Below are positions 43,832 to 52,134 of a DNA stretch of 64,000 nucleotides, one piece after another. The notes under the pieces were generated by a model. That model was given only the letters and a program-made list of their open reading frames with translations, was not told where the DNA came from and ran no database searches. Source of the stretch: an uncultured Acidimicrobiales bacterium (lineage in GTDB: Bacteria > Actinomycetota > Acidimicrobiia > Acidimicrobiales > SZUA-35); NCBI GenBank assembly GCA_937976305.1, contig CALJSB010000007.1:56653-120652 (forward strand), in the 5' to 3' direction. Numbering within the stretch: the first letter of the stretch is position 1; each line of letters begins with the position of its first letter. The translations under genes were made by a program, and so were the position numbers.

Positions 43832-44422
43832 ATGAGCAAACCCACTTTTGCGCGCCACCGGATGGCCGCGACCCTTCTCGGCTTCGGCCTCCTGGCGACT
43901 GCGTGCGCCAGCGGTGGCAGCACGCCTGACAATCCGGCCGCAGCAGCAGCGAGCGAAGCAGCTGCCGCGAACATCAACAACCTCCAACAGAGCTCCAACG
44001 TCCTCGACATCGAACTGCTCGACGTGACGGATGGATCAGTCGCAACGCTGCGCGAAGCCGTCGATGGCGACCGTCCGGTGCTGATCTGGTTCTGGTCTCC
44101 GCATTGACCCACCTGTCGCGCTGAGCGCGACGAGATTCGGCAGTTTGCCGAAACGTACGCAGATGACATCCAGGTTGTTGCCATGGGCACCCAAGACGAC
44201 TTCGCCTTTGCCCAGGAATTCATCAACTCGGGCAACTTGGTCGACTCCGAGGCAACGTTCCTTTGGGAGCCTGGCTTTGCCACATGGCAGGCATTCGGAG
44301 TGCGAGTGAACTCGAGCATGGCAATCCTGTCCGCAGACCTGTCGGGGATCAGCCCCGTGTTCTTCGGATTCGGCGAAACCGAGCAACAACAGGTGCTCGA
44401 CTCGCTCTCGGAGTTCCAGTAA
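43832..44422 (+). CDS. Thioredoxin-like (TlpA-type) lipoprotein, candidate selenoprotein
   Basis: 196 aa if TGA at codon 92 (44105-44107) is read as selenocysteine. Signal peptide with lipobox LLATAC, lipidated Cys25, then an Ala-rich linker. The fold begins IELLDVTDGSVATLREAVDGDRPVLIWFWSPH. The TGA falls exactly where the first Cys of the CxxC redox motif should be, followed by PTCRAERDEIRQF. The same frame continues for 105 codons with good thioredoxin-fold sequence (QVVAMGTQDDFAFAQEF ... TWQAFGV). A GC-rich hairpin lies just downstream. Likely an extracytoplasmic disulfide or peroxide reductase. Alternatives: nonsense mutation or sequencing error. Converges on trpD. Confidence 0.78.
44114..44132 (+). 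promoter_or_regulatory. Candidate bacterial SECIS hairpin
   Basis: Seven perfect GC-rich pairs (GTCGCGC, 44115-44121, with GCGCGAC, 44125-44131) enclose the loop TGA. An outer T-G wobble pair (44114 with 44132) extends the stem. The loop begins 14 bases after the in-frame TGA and has G at its second position. Bacterial SECIS elements lie just 3' of the UGA with an apical loop that usually contains a G, so position and shape fit, though the loop is short and slightly close. Confidence 0.5.
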
Positions 44423-44430
44423 CTCGTTGC

Positions 44431-44466
44431 GGACTTTGTCAGGCGACGTAGCGCCCGACAAAGTCC
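44431..44466. terminator. Strong bidirectional hairpin between selenoprotein candidate and trpD
   Basis: GGACTTTGTC (44431-44440) pairs with GACAAAGTCC (44457-44466). After one mismatch, GGCG pairs with CGCC around a six-base loop. It sits at the convergent junction and includes the last codons and stop of trpD. There is no long U-run on either side, but the stem is long and the location is typical of a shared terminator. Confidence 0.65.
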
Positions 44467-45485
44467 TTCACCGTTCCATCAGCCAGCGCCTCGTTGGCCT
44501 TGACGACGCCTTGCTCGAGCGTGTCGGTCACACCTGCCACGACGAGCCCGGCTCCAGCGTTGAGGCACACGATGTCTGATCTGGCGTCGACGGTGCCGCC
44601 GATCATTGAGTGAAAGATCGCAACGTTTGCATCAGCATCGCCGCCCGCCAGCTCGTCGAGAGAGGGAGCGGCGATGCCGATAACGGTGGCGTCGATCTCG
44701 AAACGATCGACGCCATCAGGCGTCACATCAAAGACCACAGACGGGCCGTGGGTCGACAGCTCATCGAGCCCGCTTGCGCCGGCAACGACCCAGGACCGTT
44801 CTGAGCCGAGATCTCGAAGCACGTTCGCCATCTGTTCGGCTCGAGCCTCCGTCGCCGTGCCGACAACCTGACGCGTGAGCCCGGCCGGGTGTGCCAGTGG
44901 GCCGAGCAAATTGAACACGGTTGGTACGCCCAACTCGGCTCGGACTGGGCCGGCGTGACGCATTGCCGGGTGAAAGGTTCGAGCCAGGGCGAACCCAAGC
45001 CGATGTTCAGCCATGGTCGCTTCGAGTTGTTCGGCCGTCACGTCGACGTCGACGCCCAAGGTGGCAAGAAAGTCGAACGATCCTGAGGTCGATGACGCCT
45101 TGAAGTTGCCGTGCTTGCACACCGTCGCTCCCGCTGCTGTGGCCACGAACGACGCCATCGTCGAGACATTCAGAGCGTGCGTTCTCCGATGGGCCGAACC
45201 ACCGGTACCGACGATGTCGATCGCGCCATCAGGCGCCGTGAGTGGCGTACTGGCCTCTTGCATGGCCCGAATCATCCCGACCATCTCGGGGACCGTTTCG
45301 CCCTTGGAACGAAGGGCGATGAGCAAGCCAGCGATCTGCGCTGGCGTCGCGAGCCCGCCGAGCATGTCGGTCATGGCGGCCTGCGCTTGCTCTGCGCTCA
45401 GATCGGTGCCGTCACTCGCTGCGCCGATCAGCGCCTTCCAGCCACCATGGACAGTTACCGCTTCGGACGTCGATGCATCAGCCAC
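44439..45485 (-). CDS. trpD: Anthranilate phosphoribosyltransferase
   Basis: Second step of tryptophan synthesis, joining anthranilate and PRPP. 348 aa, GTG start. The glycine-rich PRPP loop is DIVGTGGSAHRRTHALNVSTMASFVATAAGATVCKHGN, where the usual GTGGDGAHT is GTGGSAHRRTH, an uncommon variant. FHPAMRHAGPVRAELGVPTVFNLLGPLAHPAG and VVAGASGLDEL follow as expected. No other trp gene is adjacent; trpD standing apart from the trp operon, near the UvrC-like exonuclease, is also seen in mycobacteria (recalled). Related proteins such as TrpD2 are less likely because of the full LGPLAHPAG motif. Confidence 0.92.
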   Translation of the reverse strand: MADASTSEAVTVHGGWKALIGAASDGTDLSAEQAQAAMTDMLGGLATPAQIAGLLIALRSKGETVPEMVGMIRAMQEASTPLTAPDGAIDIVGTGGSAHRRTHALNVSTMASFVATAAGATVCKHGNFKASSTSGSFDFLATLGVDVDVTAEQLEATMAEHRLGFALARTFHPAMRHAGPVRAELGVPTVFNLLGPLAHPAGLTRQVVGTATEARAEQMANVLRDLGSERSWVVAGASGLDELSTHGPSVVFDVTPDGVDRFEIDATVIGIAAPSLDELAGGDADANVAIFHSMIGGTVDARSDIVCLNAGAGLVVAGVTDTLEQGVVKANEALADGTVKDFVGRYVA

Positions 45486-45556
45486 ACGCTGAGGTTAAGC
45501 CCCAGATGTTGAACCCGTCGAACGTTTCGCCGCGGCGACCGCCTAGCGTTGTCTGC

Positions 45557-45964
45557 ATGTCAGATCGGCCTCTTCCGAACATCAGTTGGTCGGCAGTTCT
45601 CAACGGCGCGGCTGGCGGTTTGATGATCGTTGCCCCGGTGGCATTGCTGTCAGCGTTGTTCATCGATGCCAACACGTTCTGGGCCTTTGTCTTTTTTCTG
45701 GTGACGCTTGTCGGGTTCAGCATTTCTGGCTTCGGAGCGGGCCGTATTCGTCGTGACACGCCGATGATGCACGGCTCGCTCGCCGGCATCGCCACCTACG
45801 TCATCATCCAGCTTTTCGGCACGCTCAGTCGCCTTGTTCGCGGGGCCGACATCAACCTCGCCTCCTATCCGGTGCTGGCCATCCTCGCCGGCACCTGCGG
45901 CGTCGGCGGCGGCTTGCTGGCCGACTGGTACCAACGCAAGAGCTTCCGAGCCGACGAGGTCTAA
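45557..45964 (+). CDS. Small membrane protein, function unknown
   Basis: 135 aa from the ATG at 45557 (MSDRPLPNISWSAVLNGAAGG). Four hydrophobic segments: VLNGAAGGLMIVAPVALLSALFI, FWAFVFFLVTLVGFSISGFGAG, GSLAGIATYVIIQLFGTL and PVLAILAGTCGVGGGLLADW. The glycine-rich pattern with GFGAGR resembles TIGR04086/YqgC-like small membrane proteins, but I cannot assign a role. It is divergent from trpD and lies upstream of rnpB. Confidence 0.72.
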   Translation: MSDRPLPNISWSAVLNGAAGGLMIVAPVALLSALFIDANTFWAFVFFLVTLVGFSISGFGAGRIRRDTPMMHGSLAGIATYVIIQLFGTLSRLVRGADINLASYPVLAILAGTCGVGGGLLADWYQRKSFRADEV

Positions 45965-46090
45965 CCCCCTCTCTCTCCCCGCTCCTCCGAATTGGCAGGA
46001 ATGTGCACGGACGTCGTGCAGAAATCTGCCAATTCACGCTGGCGGCCAGCCCAACCCCGCAATGGCTGTGGGGGCGGTAGCGTTTCGATC

Positions 46091-46467
<377 letters not shown>

Positions 46468-46554
46468 CTCGAATGTCCGGCCAGTCGCAAGCTGCGAGGC
46501 AGCAAACACAGCCCGGAGATGTGAACCGCCGATGACGGCGTGGCACGATCGTGC

Positions 46555-47412
46555 ATGGCACAGCTTCAGACGTTCACGCCAGACGCTTCACCAGACGAGG
46601 TTCTCTCGGCCTTTGCCTCTGACGGAGCGGCCATCATCAGCGACCTACTCAGCCCAGACGATCGGGCGGCCATCTCGTCGCAACTCGCTCCGTGGCTCGA
46701 GGCAACACCGACAGGGCTCGACGACTTCACCGGCCGCCAAACTCAGCGCACGGGTGCGCTCGTCGCGCGGAGTGAGGCGTGTCGAGATCTTGTGATGCAC
46801 CCGCTCATCGTCGACTTAGCGAATCAGTTCCTTCGTCCGTTTTGTGAGCGCATCCAGCTCCATCTCACGCAGATCATCAATATCGGACCAACGCAGGGCA
46901 CTCAGCCGCTGCATCGCGACCGGCTTGCGTGGGGTGGGTTCATCCCACGAGAGATCGAGCCGCAGTTCAACACGATTTGGGCGCTCACCGACTTCACCGA
47001 GGAGAACGGCGCTACCCGAGTCGTGCCCGGCAGCGTCGCTTGGGAGGACGGCCAGCGGGCGTCAGAATCCGACACCACGCAGGCCGTGATGACCGCCGGG
47101 TCGGTCCTGTTGTATTCGGGATCCGTCATCCATGGCGGTGGGGAGAACCGAACTGGCCAGGACCGCACCGGCATCAACATCACGTACTGCCTCGGATGGC
47201 TCCGCACTGAGGAGAATCAGTACCTGTCGTGTCCCCCGGAGATCGCTAAAGATCTCGAACCCGATCTTCAGGACATGCTCGGCTATACGCAGGGAAGCTA
47301 TGCCCTGGGCTATTTCAGCGATCCTCTTGCCGTCGGTGAACGCGCCGACATTCAGCCGCCCGAGCGACGCCTCGGCAGAATGCCGAAGACTCAGAAGCTG
47401 TTGGGCGGTTGA
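46555..47412 (+). CDS. Phytanoyl-CoA dioxygenase (PhyH)-family oxygenase
   Basis: Fe(II)/2-oxoglutarate-dependent oxygenase, 285 aa from the ATG at 46555 (an in-frame start at 46540 is possible). The iron-binding HxD is in PLHRDRLAWGGF. The second His is in SVIHGGGENRTG, with the Arg in the same segment or the following DRTGINITY as 2-oxoglutarate contact. ENGATRVVPGSVAWEDG is a typical PhyH segment. The substrate is unknown; many family members hydroxylate lipids or natural products. It is downstream of rnpB and converges on the SHOCT gene, from which it is separated by a hairpin. Confidence 0.88.
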   Translation: MAQLQTFTPDASPDEVLSAFASDGAAIISDLLSPDDRAAISSQLAPWLEATPTGLDDFTGRQTQRTGALVARSEACRDLVMHPLIVDLANQFLRPFCERIQLHLTQIINIGPTQGTQPLHRDRLAWGGFIPREIEPQFNTIWALTDFTEENGATRVVPGSVAWEDGQRASESDTTQAVMTAGSVLLYSGSVIHGGGENRTGQDRTGINITYCLGWLRTEENQYLSCPPEIAKDLEPDLQDMLGYTQGSYALGYFSDPLAVGERADIQPPERRLGRMPKTQKLLGG

Positions 47413-47429
47413 GGCTCACACCGAGCCTC
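47411..47429. terminator. Convergent hairpin terminator
   Basis: GAGGCTC and GAGCCTC pair perfectly (7 bp) around the five-base loop ACACC, starting at the stop codon of the PhyH gene and ending nine bases before the stop of the SHOCT gene. It is placed to end both transcripts; no U-run follows. Confidence 0.5.
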
Positions 47430-47437
47430 GGCGAGCA

Positions 47438-47767
47438 TCAATCCATGGGGAGCCGGGCGAACAACTCGACCTTGGCGTCTTCAAAATCTTCCTCGGTGAT
47501 CAGACCAGCTTCACGCTTCTTGTGAATGTCCTCGATCATCTGGAGCAGTTCTGGAGCGGTCAGTTCGCCCTTGCCCTCAAACATCTCGGCCACCGAGGCT
47601 GACATCTCTTCACCCTCGACCTCTTCGACGGTGTCGACGTCAGACGACTCAAGCGGGCCGAACGGGTCGACACCCTTGTTGTGCTTCTGCGCCTGCTTTG
47701 CAGCCTTCTTGGCTGCCTTGGCGCGGTCTCGCTGCAGCTTGGCAAAACTCGATCGTTGCTTACCCAT
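47438..47767 (-). CDS. Small SHOCT-domain protein
   Basis: 109 aa from the ATG at 47767 (MGKQRSSFAKLQRDRAKAAKKAAKQAQK). The Lys/Arg/Ala-rich N-terminus is very basic, the middle is acidic, and the C-terminal 40 residues (LTAPELLQMIEDIHKKREAGLITEEDFEDAKVELFARL) form a SHOCT helix-turn-helix typical of small oligomerising modules. The upstream in-frame extension lacks sensible composition and was left out. The basic tail might bind nucleic acid or membrane; function unknown. Confidence 0.8.
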   Translation of the reverse strand: MGKQRSSFAKLQRDRAKAAKKAAKQAQKHNKGVDPFGPLESSDVDTVEEVEGEEMSASVAEMFEGKGELTAPELLQMIEDIHKKREAGLITEEDFEDAKVELFARLPMD

Positions 47768-47982
47768 GGCTCGCTCCTGACATGTCGCAGCTGGCCTTCC
47801 GGTGAGGGGACCCGTGCGCGCACGCTGCCATTCGGCAGGGCACAGCACTTGCTGGCTTCCTCCCTGGGGGAAAGAGAGGATCAATCCAATGCGTCATGAT
47901 AGACGACCAATACCCGCTCACCTCGCCATCCGGGGATGGTTCCCTACCTGTTCAGTTCTGACGAACTACGAAAAGCACGGCC

Positions 47983-48552
47983 CTACTGCAGGTGTGACTG
48001 GCTATTGAAGCTATGGAGCGATGGGCCGTGGCCGGAAACAGCGATGGAGCTGATCGATGCTTGAGCGACAAATGACCGCCAGGAAATCTCGATGCCGACG
48101 CCGAGCGCCCATGCGATCGATGCCTTGATCGGCGAAACGTGTGTCACAACGACCACGTCGGTGTCGACCGCCTCTTCGGAGATCTCGTCGAGCAAGCTGC
48201 CCACCCGAGTGGCCAACTCTCTGAACGTCTCGCCATTCGGAGGCCGGAAGTCAGCATCGGCCCGCCACGCAGCCCATGTGTCAGCCGGAATGTCACGAAC
48301 GGGCTTGAGATCAAAGTCGCCGTAGTCGAGTTCGAGCAATCGGTCATCGGTCGTGACATCGGGACGAATCGCCTCGGCGGTTTGCCTGGTCCGCAACAGC
48401 GGACTCGAGATCACCCGAGCATTCTCAGGGATGACCGTTGCGATCTGAGCGGCTTGCTGTCGACCAACCTCATCAAGTTCGGGGTTGGCTCGGCCGAGCA
48501 AGAGCCCACTGGCGTTGGCCTCGGTTCGTCCGTGTCGCACTACCCAAATCAC
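47983..48552 (-). CDS. Histidine phosphatase-family protein (phosphoglycerate mutase-like)
   Basis: 189 aa. Phosphohistidine motif VVRHGRTEANASG at residues 4-16 with the catalytic His and Arg. ISSPLLRTRQTAEAI is the second Arg region, LLELDYGDFD carries the acid, and the second His is in VVVVTHVSPIKA. These are the catalytic residues of the branch 1 histidine phosphatases. The substrate may be a sugar phosphate, a nucleotide or the cobalamin precursor; nothing here decides it. It follows a membrane protein gene by seven bases on the same strand, within a minus-strand run from the penicillin-binding protein. Confidence 0.88.
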   Translation of the reverse strand: MIWVVRHGRTEANASGLLLGRANPELDEVGRQQAAQIATVIPENARVISSPLLRTRQTAEAIRPDVTTDDRLLELDYGDFDLKPVRDIPADTWAAWRADADFRPPNGETFRELATRVGSLLDEISEEAVDTDVVVVTHVSPIKASIAWALGVGIEISWRSFVAQASISSIAVSGHGPSLHSFNSQSHLQ

Positions 48553-48559
48553 ATCGACC

Positions 48560-49045
48560 TCACGTTGTCAGAACCGCCCGGCTGAGCTGTCCGCTCCTCA
48601 CGAGGAGCTGCCGATTGTTGGCGTCGCCCAGCTCGTAGCGACGCCACGCCCACCATCCCACAGCCAGTGCGATGAGCTCGAGAATCAAACTGACCACGAG
48701 CGGCCGGGCCACAAGCGGAGGCGTCACGCCGTCGTTCGCCACGCCGAGAAACGGCCAGAGGAACAACTCATCCACTGTCCACACAAAGTTGAGCATGAGG
48801 TGCAGGAACAAGCCGATTGGCAGACCGAGCCAACGGCGACGAACGAGCCGGCGACCTTGAGTGAAGGCCATCACGAGGGCCAACACCACGATGGCCCCGA
48901 CAAGCGAATGCAGCGGCTTCCACCACACAAGAAGCTCGGCAACGGGCAACAGAGCACCGAAGGCGACCACGCGGTAGTCGATCATGGGGCTGCGGAACAC
49001 CTCGGCCACAAGGACCGGTGCCACGATCACGAACCAGAGAAACAC
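48560..49045 (-). CDS. Integral membrane protein, function unknown
   Basis: 161 aa, hydrophobic throughout most of its length. Predicted helices: MFLWFVIVAPVLVAEVF, YRVVAFGALLPVAELLVWW, SLVGAIVVLALVMAF, LGLPIGLFLHLMLNFVWTVDELFLWPF and LVVSLILELIALAVGWWAW. A basic loop (QGRRLVRRRW) indicates a cytoplasmic side. It starts three bases after the zinc-ribbon gene stop and is seven bases from the histidine phosphatase gene, so the genes form one unit. No family recognised. Confidence 0.78.
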   Translation of the reverse strand: MFLWFVIVAPVLVAEVFRSPMIDYRVVAFGALLPVAELLVWWKPLHSLVGAIVVLALVMAFTQGRRLVRRRWLGLPIGLFLHLMLNFVWTVDELFLWPFLGVANDGVTPPLVARPLVVSLILELIALAVGWWAWRRYELGDANNRQLLVRSGQLSRAVLTT

Positions 49046-49048
49046 GAT

Positions 49049-49768
49049 TCAGCGAATGAGGATGCGACCGCATTGATCGCAATGGACGACCGCATCGTCG
49101 GGTTCCTTCTTGGCTCGGTCGTACGCAACGGCAGAGAGCTCCATGTGGCAACCGTCGCAGGTCTTACCCTTGAGGCGGGCAACGGCAACACCACCGAGAT
49201 TCACGCGCAGCTCGTCGTAGGCAGCCAGCAGGTCAACGGGGATGGGCTCGACTGCCGCTTCTCGCTTCGCCACCGTGTCTGCCAGCTGGGACTCCACATC
49301 AGCGAGTTCGCGTTCGAGATCAGCATTGCGTTCTTCGAGCGTGTTGAGAAGCTTCGCCTTGGCATCAATGTTGGTGTTCAGCTCGGCGAGAACTGGCTCA
49401 AGCAGCTCCATCACCTCGATCTCGACATCTTCGACACCTCGTTGGCGGTCCAGAAGCATCGCTGCCTCTTCTTGGAGCGCCAGCAGGTCCTTCGTTGCGC
49501 TGACTGAACCGTCGTACAGCTTGGCGTCGATCTCCGAGCGACGTTTCTCAATCGCTGCGACCTCATCGTCGAGCACTTTCTGACGAGCATCGAGCTCTCT
49601 TTGCTGGTCGACGACCTTTGCCGTCGCCGCGTCGTTGACCGCGATCTGCGACTCGACCTCTGCAACAGCGTCGCGAGCGGGGTTGTGGGCGTAGCGATGC
49701 TCGAGCTGGGTGATGTGAACGTCGAGGTCTTGAATACCCAGTAGTTGATCGTAGGCCTCGGTTGCCAT
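49049..49768 (-). CDS. Coiled-coil hairpin protein with C4 zinc ribbon (CT398/CdsZ type)
   Basis: 239 aa from the ATG at 49768. A long antiparallel coiled coil (residues about 5-175: LLGIQDLDVHITQLEHRYAH ... DLERELADVESQLADTVAKREAA) is followed by a zinc ribbon with CDGCHMEL and CDQCGRIL, that is two CxxC pairs near residues 205 and 232. This matches the widespread actinobacterial CT398-like family, of unknown precise role. The start codon shares one base with the stop of the penicillin-binding protein gene (TGATG), so translation is coupled. Confidence 0.9.
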   Translation of the reverse strand: MATEAYDQLLGIQDLDVHITQLEHRYAHNPARDAVAEVESQIAVNDAATAKVVDQQRELDARQKVLDDEVAAIEKRRSEIDAKLYDGSVSATKDLLALQEEAAMLLDRQRGVEDVEIEVMELLEPVLAELNTNIDAKAKLLNTLEERNADLERELADVESQLADTVAKREAAVEPIPVDLLAAYDELRVNLGGVAVARLKGKTCDGCHMELSAVAYDRAKKEPDDAVVHCDQCGRILIR

Positions 49769-52053
49769 CAGCTTGACGGGGGTGCCGTCGGCGGTGCCGT
49801 CGTGGCCGGCGGAGCCGTGGTAGCTGGCGGAGCCGTGGTAGCTGGTGGTGCGGTCGTGGCTGGTGGTGCGGTCGTGGCTGGCGGGTTGCCTGCTGGGGCT
49901 GCTGTGGTCGGCGGCGCCACCGTCGTGATGGGGTTGCCATCGGCGTCGAGCGGAACCGGGTTGCCGTCGGCATCGAGCAGCACTGTCGTTGGCGGCGCCG
50001 TCGTGACCGTTCGGAAACAATCTGCTTCGCCATCATTGTCAGAATCGACGAGCTGGGTGTTACGAGTCGAGCTGCCTCGATCGCCGGCGTTACAGAAGTC
50101 GATCTCGCCTGGCACCTTGAGGTAGCGGCCGCCTCCGTAGCTCTCAGGTTCGGGGAAGTCGCGGGGTTCGAGATCGGCGTGATAGGCGAGATTGAAGTGA
50201 CCAAACACCGCCGCTGGAACCTTGCCACCGAACATGTTGCCCCACCCCGGCACGTTTCGCATCGAGATCTTCTCATCGGGGTGGCCCATCCACACAGCGG
50301 TAGCGAGGTGATCGGTGTAACCGACAAACCATGCATCTTCGAAGTTCTGTGTGGTGCCCGTCTTACCGCCGGCCTCGTGGCCGATCGAGGCAAGGCTGGC
50401 GCTACGACCGGTGCCGGCGCGCACGTTGCTGGCGAGGGTCTCAGAGATCATCCGAGCGCTCTGGGTCGAGATGGCACGACGCCCGTTGGGCCGATGCTCA
50501 TAAATCGTTTCGCCATTGCGATCAACGATCTTCTCGATGTAGTACGCCTCGTTGAAGATGCCGTCGTTACCCATTGCTGCGTAGGCAACTGCCATCTCGA
50601 GCGGGTGGACTTCCTTGGCACCGAGCGGCAAGGACAACACGGCGTCCGTCGGACCAGCGAAGGTCGAGAGGCCGAGCCGTTCCGACACGTTGATGACTTC
50701 CTCGTTGCCGATGACCTGGCCCAGACGAACGAAGGCGCAGTTATTCGAAGAGCGGGTGACCGACGCGACGGACTGCACGCCACCACCGCCGCCCTTGACC
50801 TCATAGGGGTTCGGGAAGCCGCCGGGGTTGTCGAATGAGCAGGGGCTGTCGCCGCGGATGGTGTCTCTCGGCGTGTAGCCCGCTTCGAAGAGTGCAGCGA
50901 GCACGAAGGTCTTCATTGACGAACCAGGCTGACGCAGGCCGTCGGTCGTGAGGTTGAACTGCTCACGAGCAAACTCCGGGCCACCCACCATTGCCCTGAC
51001 GGCCGACGTGTGGGTGTCGACCGCGGCAATGGCGATCGTGAATCCGCGTTCATCAACCGGCAGGATTTCTTCGCGAGCAGCAAGCGCCATTTCTTGGGCC
51101 GCCGGATCGAACGTGGTCGTAATCTCGAGACCACCGAAGTAGACGTTGCGGAATCGATCCGGACCGATGTCGCCGATCGGAATGTTCGGATTTGTCAGAA
51201 GCTCGTTGAGCGCTTCTTCGACGAAGTAGTCGGTCGGCCGTGTATCGAAGGGCTCTTGGCGCTCGGCCGGCAGCGGAGCTCGCTTGATCTCTTCACCCTC
51301 TTCTTCGGTGATGTGACCTCCAGCCACGAGCACATCAGCGACCGTCGCTCGCCGGTTGCGGGCTTCATCAGCGTTGATGGTTGGGTCGTACCGTGACGGC
51401 AGCCGGATGAGCCCGGCAAGCAAGGCTGCTTCATCCCAGCTCATCTCGCTGACATCTTCGTAACCGAAGTAGGTCTCCGCCGCAGCCTGGACGCCGTAGG
51501 CGCCAGCACCGAAGTAGACGGTGTTCATGTAGCGCTCAAGGATTTCATCCTTGGTGAGCTGACGTTCGAGGCGCAGCGCGTAGAACGCCTCGGTGCTCTT
51601 GCGGTCGAGGTTCTGTGACGAATCGGCCAGAACTGCGTTCTTGACCAGCTGCTGCGTGATCGTCGAACCGCCCTGCTCGATGCCTCCAGCGTTGATGTTC
51701 TCGACGAGCGCCCGGAAGACCGCTCGGAAGTTCACGCCGTTGTGGGCGTAGAACTCGTCATCCTCGACGGCGAGAACAGCGTCGATCACTTCCTGAGGGA
51801 TCTCGTCGAGCGTGACGAGCTCACGGTTTTGCTCCTCGACGAGGAACGTCAAGAACTTGCCGTCGCTGGCGAACATTGATGACCGCTGGCCCAACTCGAT
51901 CAGTGCCAGATCATCGGCCTCGCCCTCATTGGCGGTAATTGCGTCTGCGACCTGGGGAATGGTGGTGATTGCGGCAACCGCAGCGACTGATGCCACGGCG
52001 ACGAGCACGAGCCCGAGGGACGCGAGACGTTTGACCAAACGGAGAAGAATCAC
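49768..52053 (-). CDS. Class A penicillin-binding protein (transglycosylase/transpeptidase)
   Basis: Peptidoglycan polymerase and crosslinker, 761 aa. N-terminal membrane anchor (residues 10-30). Glycosyltransferase 51 domain: AVEDDEFYAHNGVNFRAVFRAL, GGSTITQQLVKN and YFGAGAYGVQAAAETYFG. Transpeptidase domain: SxxK at about Ser378 (PGSSMKTF), SxN in RSSNNCAF and KTG in GGKTGTTQN. The C-terminal 100 residues are an exported Pro/Ala/Thr-rich tail with PATTAPP repeats (DNA about 49790-49890). The gene overlaps the zinc-ribbon gene by one base. A generic bifunctional PBP1a-type enzyme, fully conserved in active sites. Confidence 0.95.
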   Translation of the reverse strand: MILLRLVKRLASLGLVLVAVASVAAVAAITTIPQVADAITANEGEADDLALIELGQRSSMFASDGKFLTFLVEEQNRELVTLDEIPQEVIDAVLAVEDDEFYAHNGVNFRAVFRALVENINAGGIEQGGSTITQQLVKNAVLADSSQNLDRKSTEAFYALRLERQLTKDEILERYMNTVYFGAGAYGVQAAAETYFGYEDVSEMSWDEAALLAGLIRLPSRYDPTINADEARNRRATVADVLVAGGHITEEEGEEIKRAPLPAERQEPFDTRPTDYFVEEALNELLTNPNIPIGDIGPDRFRNVYFGGLEITTTFDPAAQEMALAAREEILPVDERGFTIAIAAVDTHTSAVRAMVGGPEFAREQFNLTTDGLRQPGSSMKTFVLAALFEAGYTPRDTIRGDSPCSFDNPGGFPNPYEVKGGGGGVQSVASVTRSSNNCAFVRLGQVIGNEEVINVSERLGLSTFAGPTDAVLSLPLGAKEVHPLEMAVAYAAMGNDGIFNEAYYIEKIVDRNGETIYEHRPNGRRAISTQSARMISETLASNVRAGTGRSASLASIGHEAGGKTGTTQNFEDAWFVGYTDHLATAVWMGHPDEKISMRNVPGWGNMFGGKVPAAVFGHFNLAYHADLEPRDFPEPESYGGGRYLKVPGEIDFCNAGDRGSSTRNTQLVDSDNDGEADCFRTVTTAPPTTVLLDADGNPVPLDADGNPITTVAPPTTAAPAGNPPATTAPPATTAPPATTAPPATTAPPATTAPPTAPPSS

Positions 52054-52134
52054 AGCCCCAGATGCTACTCACATCACCGACCGAACACGGGTCACCACGT
52101 AGCGGAGTTCCTCGATGTCATCCCGTTGGCGCGA

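Noticed and set aside
44105..44107. Two separate genes or a pseudogene at 43832-44422
   Set aside because: The frame is the same on both sides of the TGA and the protein is intact on both sides, with the stop exactly at the expected redox Cys; a Sec codon explains it better, though sequencing error remains possible.
48485..49507. 340-aa plus-strand frame
   Set aside because: Antisense to the membrane and zinc-ribbon genes, with no recognisable domain.
49780..49900. CRISPR-like repeats
   Set aside because: The short GC-rich units are codon-level repeats encoding the Pro/Thr/Ala tail of the penicillin-binding protein, without spacers.
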